Assembly: GCA_001600695.1 (NCBI GenBank)
Contig: BCKQ01000002.1
Location: forward strand, 2,119,340 to 2,183,339
Direction of reading: 5' to 3'
Source: Ascoidea asiatica
Taxonomy: Eukaryota; Ascomycota; Saccharomycetes; Ascoideales; Ascoideaceae
DNA: 64,000 nt
Shown here: piece after piece, positions 54,701 to 63,950 of the stretch
How the letters are laid out: each line of letters begins with the position of its first letter
Numbering within the stretch: position 1 is the first letter of the stretch
Position numbers and translations under genes: made by a program
The notes under the pieces: generated by a model
The model's database searches: none
What the model was told of the DNA's origin: nothing
What the model saw: the letters and a program-made list of their open reading frames with translations, nothing else

Positions 54701-57700
54701 TCGCAATGGGTTCAATTCAATTGCACAATCAGAAAGCTTAATTTTTAAATCAATTGTAGAAAGTGATGATTTTTTTGTTTCAGTTGATGTAGGATCTTTT
54801 GTTGGGTTTTGTTGATTTTTCTGATCTGATGTAAAAAGAGAAAGCCAAGAGGTGTAATACTGAATCTTCATATTATTTAATAAAGTTCTAACTACTGATC
54901 CTCTTAACCTCAAAATCATTACAGGAGTACCTTTACTTTCTGGATTTGCCATTTCAATAAAATTTTCTTTATTTCTGAATTCTTTCTCATTCCTGAAGAT
55001 TCTATTTAATGCAATATCTCCAACAACAATCTGAGCTGAACCATCTTTTATTAAGTTTATTTTTAAACTTTTGACATTTCCATCAATTGATCCAAATTTG
55101 CTGAAAGGGTTTATATAATCATTAGAAACGTTATATAAAGAGGTATTATTTCGTAAAAATATATCAATATTAGAAATATTTATATGAAATTTTATTGTTC
55201 TGGAACCATGAACTGATACGGTGTTACTCATTCTAACCTTTCTTTTATTGTTTGATCTATTCCTTGAAGAGCTTAGACTGCTTTTGAATTTTATTGGGGT
55301 TGAGGAATGATTAGATGATTTTTCTTTATTAGCCAGATGGTAAACATCATCAGATAAATCTGAAACTAAAAAAAGTAAGGCTAATTTGAAATCTTCAATT
55401 AAAGTGAATAATTTATCTAGATTACAATCTAATTTAATATTTTTAATATTAAGTATTAATGAAGTCGATAAAATTAAGTCTTTGTAATTTGAGTCATAGC
55501 ATTTTATCTCTCGATCACTCAAAAAGCTTAATAGATTTAAACCAGTTATTGAGATTATTTCATCATTTTCAAATTTATTTTTTATCGATATTAGAATTTT
55601 GCTTGAAGATAAATTTCCTTTTAAAGAATTATAAGAAATTGGTAAAACTGTGAAATTTATAAATTTATTATTTATTTCAATGTTTGAAGTTTTATTTGAG
55701 TTAATACTTGAATTAGGTTTCACTTTTTTATTGTTTAAATTAATGTTGATATTAATTAAAGAAGTTTGAAGTTCAATCAAAGTTGATACTTGTTTTTGAT
55801 TTTTTTTTAAATTAAAGTTTGAATTGTTGAAATAGGAAGAAGATAAAGATTTATTTAAGTTAGAGTTTTTATGAGCTTGAGAATATAAATAAGATCTTGA
55901 ATTTCGATTTGAGGTCAAATCATTATGAATATAGTTATCGTTAAAATTGTTATTCTTATTATTATTATTAGTATTATTATTAATATTGTTATTGTTATTA
56001 TTGTGAATATTATTTGAATAGTTGATATTGTCATTATTGTATTTAGTCGAAGATAAATTGGATAAGTCGGATAAATTAGGATCCTTTGAAAAAAAAGTAG
56101 AAAAATCTATTTTATTGAATAGAGGTATTAATGATTGAAATTGATTAGTAAAATTTAATAATAATTTTAAATTTTGTAGATCTAAATTTATATTTAAATC
56201 TTTTGAACATAATATAGTAAATTCATTATTAGTTAAATCTTCATTATTATTGTTGTTAGTATCATCTAGATTGTTATTAAGATTATTATTAATATTGATA
56301 TTATTATTATTGATATTATTATTTTTGAGATATTGAAATCTTATATCATCTAAATTGTTGTTATTATCATTGTTATTATCGATAATATTTTCATCTTTGA
56401 AACTTAGTAGGTAATCATTTTCATTATCTAATATTGATAATTTTTTTAAGCCACCGAAAATTAAAGAAGTATTAATTTTTTTATTTATATTTAAATCTTG
56501 TAATACTATTCGTAAAGTATTTGGTAATGAAAAAGTACCATTATTTAATAAAGCTGATTTTAAATTTATATTGATTTCATTAATTGTAAGTTTATCAAAA
56601 AACGAAAGATAATCATTAGGATCATTATTATCATTCAGATCAGTATCTGTGTCAATATCATCATCATTATCATTCACTTTTTTAGTTTCATCAATTGGAA
56701 TATTGATATTGCTTTTTTTCATATTACTGTTATTATTATTGATAATATTACTAGAATGTAAATTTTTATAATTTAATTTTTTTGAATAAATTAATTTTTT
56801 AGTTAAAGATCTTGAAATTTTAATTAAAGAATTTAAGATATGATCAAGTGATAAAGGTAATGGGGTTAAAGGTAAATTAATTTGATTTATAGTACAATTT
56901 AAATTTTTAATATTATAAAAATCTTCAAATTGAATAATTATTTCATCAATATAAAATAAAAGAGTTGATTCATTATCTTCTTTTTCATTTTCATCATGAA
57001 TGTTATTGGTTTTGTTATTATTGTTATCTTGATTAGTGTTATTTTTACTATTATCATTATTTAAGATATCACTATTTGCGGATAGAAACATTGTACTATC
57101 TTCAATATCACTAGTATTTGTTAAAGTTGATAAAAACATTGTATTACTTAAATTTGATTTTGATCTTGATTTAAATCTTGAATTTGAGTTTAATTTATTA
57201 TTGAATTTAGTCGGTAAAGGAGATAAAATTGAAGAAGTTGACATGAAATCATCAGTTTCTGAGTTATTATCATCGTCGTCATCATCAGCAGCATCATCAT
57301 CATCTTCTTCTTCTTCTTCTTGGGAAGTAGTATTATCAGTGTCATTGTTAATGTCAATATCATCATTGATTTCATTTTTTAAATTTTGATCTGAATTAGA
57401 TAAGAGACCATTATTTATAATTGAATTATTTAAAGATAAAATTTTTAAACCATTAATAATAAATTTATTTAAATTATTTATTGAATTGAATCTTAATTGA
57501 TCAATTTTAAAAGATAAATTTTGAATTGAATTATTATTAATTAATTTTATTGAAATATTAGTACAATTAAAATTTAATTTTGATAAAATAATTTTCAAAG
57601 CCTTTGAAAGATAATTATTTGATAAATAGTTAAATGAGGAAGAACTAGTATTAGTTGTAGTATTTGAATTTGTATTGAAAGATTCTTTTTTATCTTGTTT

Positions 57701-58201
57701 TTTATCCTGTTTTGTATTTTGATTCTGATTTTGATTTTGTTCATGAATTATAGATTCTTTTAAATTATTTATATTTGAATCATTAAATATTGCAGAATTT
57801 GCTAAATCAGTAGTTGATTGAACTATAGACATTGCTAAATCATTAAGACTATCATCTAAACTTAAAGTTGAATTTGAATTTGAATTTGAATTTGAATTTA
57901 GATTTAGATTTAAATTTGTATTTGGAGATAAAATTAAATTTAAACCATTTAAATTTATAATTAGATTACCATTACTTAAACCATTTAAATTTAAATTTAA
58001 ATTTTTAAAATTACCATTTCTTAAATAAAACCCAGGTATTTTAAAAGTTTCATTATCTAAATTTATATCATTTAGATTAATTTTATTTAAAGATATTATA
58101 TCTAAATTTTTTAAATCAATTTGATTGAAAAGATTAAATTGATCTAAGATGTATATTATTAATCTTTTTTGAATATTTTGTGGAATCCATAATGGAGCCA
58201 T
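51743..58201 (-). CDS. ATG2: Autophagy lipid-transfer protein Atg2
   Basis: A 2152-residue protein from ATG 58201. The N terminus [22 protein letters not shown] followed by a strand-rich Asn/Leu region is the chorein N domain of the Vps13/Atg2 bridge-like lipid transporters. The middle contains [18 protein letters not shown], an Atg2 signature, near residue 1460. C-terminal landmarks are [36 protein letters not shown] near 1717 and [22 protein letters not shown] near 1820. Next come [34 protein letters not shown] and [17 protein letters not shown], the amphipathic ATG-C region. With Atg18 and Atg9 it moves phospholipids from ER to the growing phagophore. Saccharomyces Atg2 has 1592 residues; the extra length is Asn/Asp/Ser insertions, mainly in the first 900 residues. 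Confidence 0.97.
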   Translation of the reverse strand: [2152 protein letters not shown]

Positions 58202-59212
58202 TATTGATTATTGATTATTGATTATTGATTATTATTATAGATTGAATTCTAGTTATTTGAAATAGGAGAAACTAATAAAAACCAGATTGAAATAATATTA
58301 GAAAATATATTAGTTATTTTTTGTTACTCTCAAGACAAACGAATGTCTTTTAAGAGATTGCTGTTACTAGAATATGATTATGATTAAGCAATGAAGAAGA
58401 ATAATCAATAAGGAAAAGAAAACAATCGATCAAATATCAATAAGTGTATTTTGATTATAAGAACTACTTTCTATAATAATATCTTTACTATTTGATATAA
58501 TTTGAGTGTTTATATCTCTTGATTTGTATCTTGATTTGTATCTTGATTTGTATCTTTTTGATTTGCACAACGATAAATGATCAATGAAGAAGTGATGAGA
58601 GAATGCAAGAGTGAATATAAACAGGAGAAGATAGCGCTGTGGGCAGATTCAGAAAGAGCGTTGCAGGGAGTTGGAGCTGGAGCTGGCGCTGATAGCGATA
58701 AGAGAAGGAGAGAGCGGATAAGGAATGTTCCGAGGCAGGATATCACAGATAAGCTTAGAAAGTAAACCTGAGTAGAAAAATTATGGATTGGCATGGAATT
58801 GTGGATTGCGAGCATTGCTGCTAAAATCTGGCGCCATTTATCCGGGTCTTCTTGGAATTGTTAAACGAGACCACAAAAAGGGCAATTTTTCCTGATTTTG
58901 ATAATTGTAAACACTGAATATTTTATTTTCTTTTGCATTTGTTTACAATAACGATAATTGTAGTTACATTTGAGTTCCCAAAGAAATTATATATTAAATA
59001 TAAAAGATGTTTAAGAATATATAAGTAAGTATATATAAAGAAAAGAGATATTGAAAAATATGGAAGGTTTTTAGAAAAAAGAGAAAAAGTTAGACGTTTT
59101 TTTTATGATTTTAATAATATATTAATTTTTTTTTTTTTTTTTTAAGGGAAGGAGTTTTTTTTTGATATATTTATGTATCAATAAATGTATTTATACATAT
59201 ATTTGAATATGT
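58202..59212. other. Intergenic ATG2 / secreted protein, with repeats and a G+C-rich patch
   Basis: Upstream of ATG2: ATTATTG units at 58202-58240, three TATCTTGATTTG units at about 58516-58555, and a G+C-rich block at 58610-58760 containing tandem GGAGCTGGAGCTGGCGCTG and several AGCGCT/GCGCTG elements. A 62-codon ATG-started frame at 58577-58765 (+) overlaps this block, and a longer one lies on the other strand. Neither gives a recognisable product and the composition reflects the repeat. The right part is A+T-rich with an 18-base T run at 59126-59143, near the 3' end of the gene that ends at 59213. Confidence 0.5.
58516..58555. repeat. TATCTTGATTTG dodecamer repeat
   Basis: Three tandem 12-base units upstream of ATG2. 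Confidence 0.85.
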
Positions 59213-60448
59213 TTAACAAATACCCTCAGGAAATTCTTCATCAACTCTTGGATTACTTTCAACTCTTAAAAGCATTCTACCATGAATTGAAGTATGATGA
59301 GGTTTATTGAAAAGTTTATAATGTGATCTTTTTCTAACATCACGAAATTTGTTTTTCATTTTTTTCATAATTTTTTTAATTAATTTAATAAGCGTCTTGA
59401 AAGTATAACCATCAAGGCTACTCTTTTTTCTGCAATATGAAACTTTGAAACCAACAGAATGTGATAATGAAGAAGCATCAACTAAATCAGAATCATTATC
59501 ATTATTTTCATCTCTTTTAAGAATTGAAGAAAATTTTTCAACTTCACTTTCTTTCATTGAAAATTTATCACCTTTTTTAATTTTATTTTGTTTTTTATTG
59601 AAATATCCATAAATTGCACTTGTTTCTGGTGTACGAGCTCTAATAATACATTGACTACCTTCTTCAAATAATCCAAATTCTAATTCAATATTTCCCATAA
59701 AAATAGAAAATTCCCATTTTTTAACTTTTGATTTTTTACCATCTTGAATTTCAATTGAATTAGTTCTTATTTCTTTTGTTGAAATAATACTATTATCTGA
59801 TCCATATCCAATAATATCTGAAGAACTAAGTTTATAATTATCTTCACCTAATCTTAAAAATCTATTATAAACAAGTTCATTAACAAATTCAAAATCACCA
59901 AATTTGAGTTTTTTCTTTTTTTCAATATCAATATCAGAATCATCAAGAGTAGTAATATTTGAATTAAGTTCATTTATAAGAATATCAGTTGAAGAAATAG
60001 TAATACCTATAGTTAAAAGTAAAGAAGCAGTAACAAATAATGAACTTGCAGCAGTTAAAGCAGTTCCCATACTTGTTGCACCACATTGAAATGCTTTTCC
60101 TGGTACAATTACCCATCCTGGATTTGGACCAGTTGTAGAATGAACAAAAGCTTTACTACAACCATCAACCATACCTGCAATATTTATTGCAAGACCACCA
60201 TAATTTCCCAAAGCTGTACCCATTTCTCCAGCAATTACTGCTGCTCCAGCTGGTGAAATTCCATTTTCAATAATTTCATCTAAATCAAGGTCAGAATTAG
60301 TATCAGTATCAGTATTTGTTGAATTAGAGTTAGTTGAATTAAAAGATGAGTTTAAAGTAGGATAATCAGATGGTAATGAAATTGGTAATGATTGAACAGT
60401 TAAAAGAACTGTAAGTTGAGTGATGAAATTCTTAAATGATAATTGCAT
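59213..60448 (-). CDS. Orphan secreted/membrane preproprotein with Gly/Ala-rich hydrophobic segments
   Basis: A 411-residue protein from ATG 60448. A signal peptide (NFITQLTVLLTVQSLPIS) ends near residue 24, followed by a Ser/Thr/Asn-rich stretch with several N-x-S/T sites. Residues about 65-155 contain two Gly/Ala-rich hydrophobic segments separated by a loop with two Cys (DGCSK, FQCGAT); the first has a glycine-zipper-like GAAVIAGEMGTALGNYGG. Another three Cys follow (SQCII, SYCRK, final Cys). Dibasic Kex2-type sites occur at LKR-DEN and VRKR-SHY. A Lys-rich helix (KTLIKLIKKIMKKMK) precedes the second site. The architecture of signal, hydrophobic hairpin and dibasic processing resembles a processed exported protein, possibly a killer-factor-like one, but I recognise no family. 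No immunity or partner gene is evident nearby. The reading frame is secure; the role is unknown. Confidence 0.7.
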   Translation of the reverse strand: MQLSFKNFITQLTVLLTVQSLPISLPSDYPTLNSSFNSTNSNSTNTDTDTNSDLDLDEIIENGISPAGAAVIAGEMGTALGNYGGLAINIAGMVDGCSKAFVHSTTGPNPGWVIVPGKAFQCGATSMGTALTAASSLFVTASLLLTIGITISSTDILINELNSNITTLDDSDIDIEKKKKLKFGDFEFVNELVYNRFLRLGEDNYKLSSSDIIGYGSDNSIISTKEIRTNSIEIQDGKKSKVKKWEFSIFMGNIELEFGLFEEGSQCIIRARTPETSAIYGYFNKKQNKIKKGDKFSMKESEVEKFSSILKRDENNDNDSDLVDASSLSHSVGFKVSYCRKKSSLDGYTFKTLIKLIKKIMKKMKNKFRDVRKRSHYKLFNKPHHTSIHGRMLLRVESNPRVDEEFPEGIC

Positions 60449-61427
60449 TTTGAAATAAAATTTAATATTATTATTATATTATTATTATATTATTATTAGA
60501 TTATTTTTATTATATGATTATTATTATTATATGATTAAGTTATATTAATATTAAATGATGAATAGTAAAGTAGAAAAAAAAAAAGAATAATTATAAATTT
60601 TCATTGAAAGGAATTAATCCTCTACTTATATATTGATTTATGTATTTTAAATCATATTGATAAGTTGATTATATGTTGAATATTATATTTGATGATAATC
60701 ATTTACATACTTAAGCTTCTTTCAAAATTATACTATTTTAAAAATATAACAAGGTAATGTATAGCAATTGAAATATTTTATTTTGTTTTTATCACATATT
60801 CCACCGATTTTGTTTCATATTGCATATATTTTATATTATACTAAATTAGATCTTTTCTATTTTATATTGTATTATTTGTATTACATGTATTCTATTTTAT
60901 AATATTCATTATCTCTTGTTTGCTTATTTATTACGCTTTATCATCTCAAGTCTCAAATTGCATTTTGAATTAAAGGGTCCTCACCTTGAGTACCACAACC
61001 ACGGTTTTAATTTTTTTAAAAAAGATTGCATTCACGTGTCTGCTTTCTGGTTCCCAAAGAGGCAACTTTAAATATCTTTATTTTCCTTCACCTCTTTGGC
61101 TTGTTTACTATTTATGCTTCGGTTGTTTACTGTTGACTATTGACTATTTTCATTATTTCACTAACTCAGTTCAACTTGAATCAAGTCAAATCAATTCAAG
61201 TCAAATCAATAAGAACTAAAACTGGAACAAAAAGTGAAACTAAAACCAAAGAAATTTCATCAAGTCTCATGGCTTTAATTGATAAACGAAAAGAAAACAA
61301 CTCTGATTTTGTCTCGAGTGAAAATTTTGAATTGAACAGTTTGTTATTAAACAAATTTTAACTGATAATTATAAAAGTATTTCAAAACTAGTGTATAAAT
61401 ACAATTTAATTTACAACTACTTTAAAA
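60449..61427. promoter_or_regulatory. Divergent upstream region, secreted protein / small membrane protein
   Basis: Near the minus-strand start is an ATTATTATT-type repeat (60467-60500). A CACGTG E-box lies at 61033-61038. At about 61180-61210 there are two tandem AAGTCAAATCAATTC-type units. A short ATG frame within about 61270-61361 precedes the 61428 start and could be an upstream open reading frame. No separate gene is seen. Confidence 0.4.
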
Positions 61428-62114
61428 ATGATTCAGATTCCAATTGATTTATCTCCAAAACAAATTCAAAATAGAAAAAAAAGATCATCAAAACATTTAA
61501 TAAAATCTCCATCGAGGGATTTTTTAAAAATATTTTCTAAAATGAATTCAAAATCGTTAAAAACTTCTTCCATTGACAATAATGATAATGAAGATGAGTC
61601 GAGTGATAAATCATTACATGATTCATCAAATGATTCAATAAGTAATCTAATCAATGAAGGAATCGATGAAATAATTGAGATAATAAATTCTTTTCAAAAT
61701 TTGATTAAATCATCTTTTATTAAAAAAATAAATCAAAATTTTATAATTTTTTTATTCATTTATTTAAGTTTATTTTTTTTAACATATTTTATAATATTTA
61801 AAAGTTTAAAAATTTTAATCTTAGCATCTTTATCAATTTTAACATTTAATTATTTATTAAATAATAATAAGAATAGTAATAGCAATAGTAATAGAAATAG
61901 AAATAAAAATAAAAATAAAAGAAAAAAAATTATATCATTTTTAATATTTTTAATATTTTTGATTTTATTGATTTATTCAATTTATAACTACAATATCAGT
62001 GATAATTATGATAATAATAGTATTAGTAAAAAATTTGGTTTAAGATATAAATATAAATATAAAAATTGGTCTTTAATTAAAATTAATAATTCTTTAATTA
62101 ATTTTGATTTTTAA
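61428..62114 (+). CDS. Small multi-pass membrane protein, unknown
   Basis: A 228-residue protein from ATG 61428 (MIQIPIDLSPKQIQNRKKR). The N-terminal 70 residues are basic, then Ser/Asp-rich. A possible amphipathic helix (LINEGIDEIIEIINSFQNLI) precedes a long hydrophobic hairpin (FIIFLFIYLSLFFLTYFIIF, then LKILILASLSILTFNYLL) near 105-145. After an Asn/Lys/Arg tract comes a third hydrophobic segment (IISFLIFLIFLILLIYSIY) near 165-185. The hairpin of two long hydrophobic stretches recalls reticulon-like or ER-shaping proteins, but I see no family motif. Very high A+T makes Ile/Phe/Leu/Asn codons frequent, so similarity by composition must be treated with care. Confidence 0.65.
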   Translation: MIQIPIDLSPKQIQNRKKRSSKHLIKSPSRDFLKIFSKMNSKSLKTSSIDNNDNEDESSDKSLHDSSNDSISNLINEGIDEIIEIINSFQNLIKSSFIKKINQNFIIFLFIYLSLFFLTYFIIFKSLKILILASLSILTFNYLLNNNKNSNSNSNRNRNKNKNKRKKIISFLIFLIFLILLIYSIYNYNISDNYDNNSISKKFGLRYKYKYKNWSLIKINNSLINFDF

Positions 62115-62414
62115 TATATAAAATATGATATATAAAAAATAATATAATAGAAACTTTGATAAAAAGATTATTATAAAAAAAAAAAAAACTAATAACAAAA
62201 TAATAATAAGTTTATATTATTTGAACAAAAACAGATAAAAAAATCTAATCAAAAAAGTAACAAAAGGTAACAAAATTTTAGATGATAAAAATGATTGACA
62301 GTAATTGAAAGTGAGAATGATTGAAATTGAAAGGATTGATTAATTGATTATATAAATGATTAAGGGATTGATTGAATGAATGAATTTGTTGTTGATTGAA
62401 TGAGAATAGAAGTG
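62115..62414. other. Intergenic between convergent genes
   Basis: 300 bases of A-rich DNA with GATTGA-type short repeats near 62330-62400. Nothing else seen. Confidence 0.6.
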
Positions 62415-63857
62415 TTAAACATTTATCATTAAACCAGTTTTATTTTTATTTTTATTTTTAGATAATTTTATAGTTCTTTCATTAATTATAAAATTATTTG
62501 AACAATCATTTATATTATTTATATTATTTAAATTATTAAAATCATTAATTGAATTTGATTTTTTAATATTTGAATTACTTAAATTTAAAATTGAATAATT
62601 TGAATTAATTAAATTTAAATTTGTTTTAAATTTTAAATTAATTTTTTTATTTAAATTATTTTCAAATTTTAAATCATTTATATAATTTTTATAATAATTT
62701 ATAATTAAATTATTATTATTATTAATTTTATTTAAATTAATTAAATTTTTATTTTTTTTATTAATTTCAATAATAAAATTTTTAATTTTTAATTTTTCTG
62801 AATTTAAATCATTTTTTAATTTTATAATTTCTTTATTTTTATTTTTAATTTCAATTTCTTTTTCAATATTAATATTTTTGTTATTGTTAATGTTATTATT
62901 ATAAGTTTGAGTTCCAACAGAAATTGTTAATGGAGATTTAATTAAATTAGTTTGAGTGATTGAATTAATCATTTTTTTATTAATATTTATTGTTTGAATA
63001 TTTGAATCAATCATTTTATGTTTATGATTATTTTTAATAACTTTTAACAGAGTTGTTTGAGAAGAAGAATCAATCATTGAAGAAGAATTTGAATTAGATT
63101 TATATAAGTTTTTATTTAAACTTTGTTTATTATTATTTAATAAATGTATATCAGTTTGAGTCAGAGAATTTGTTAAATTTGTTAAATTAGTTAAATTAGT
63201 TAAATTTGATAAATTTGTTGAAGTTTCTGAGATTGTACTAAATGGAGATGAAGAATTATTTGATAAATTACTTAAAGAATTATTTGAAGAATTACTTGAT
63301 AAAGAATTTGATCTTTTAATATTATCATTATTATTTGGTAAACAAATTGTACGTCTTGATAAATCATTTGATAAGGAAATATTATTAATATTATTATTAT
63401 TGTTATTGTTGTTGTTATTATTATTATTATTAATTGATAAATTATTAATTTCTTGATTATAAGAAAATTCTAATAATTTTAATTTATTTAATAAATCAAT
63501 ATTTTGATCTTTTAAAGATTTATTTAAATTTTTTAAATCTTCAATTTTATCATAAGCTAAAGCAGCTTTTTCACTTAATAAAATTATTTGATCTTGTAAA
63601 ATATTTGTTCTTTCTTGTTCACCAGTTAAATTATTTGAAACAGAAACATTACCAATTTTTAAATCAATAATTTTTTTTGAATTATAAGAATTATTTGATA
63701 ATGAAGTTAAATTTGTTAAATTTGTAATATTTGATAAATTTGAATTATCTCTTAAATGATTATTTGAAGATGGATGTAAAGGTTGAATTGGAGAGAAATC
63801 TAAATCAATTGGAGAAAAATCCAGACTAGTGAAGCTTAAATTATTTATATTATTTAA

Positions 63858-63892
<35 letters not shown>

Positions 63893-63950
63893 GATTGATG
63901 ATGTTGTTATTGTTATTTATACTATTATTCATATTATTTATTTTATTCAT
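62415..63950 (-). CDS. Asn-rich coiled-coil protein, unknown
   Basis: A 511-residue protein from ATG 63950, preceded by an A-rich context (GAAAAA-ATG) typical of yeast starts. The frame stays open to the window edge at 64000, so an upstream start outside the window cannot be excluded. The N terminus has long Asn runs. A coiled coil at about 112-165 (ERTNILQDQIILLSEKAALA then KIEDLKNLNKSLKDQNIDLLNKL) is followed by NLTNLTN repeats near 250-265. Four spaced motifs of the type D-x-x-(T/I)QT (near 270-350: LTQTDIH, SSQTTL, SNIQTIN, ITQTNL, GTQTY) could be short linear motifs, for example of the dynein-light-chain-binding TQT class. A second coiled coil (EKEIEIKNKNKEIIKLKNDL) lies near 360-395. 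A cytoskeletal or spindle-pole scaffold is a guess. Confidence 0.62.

Noticed and set aside
58577-58765. 62-codon ATG frame with GAGAGAD
   Set aside because: It follows a GGAGCT repeat, has no recognisable family and overlaps a similar frame on the other strand.
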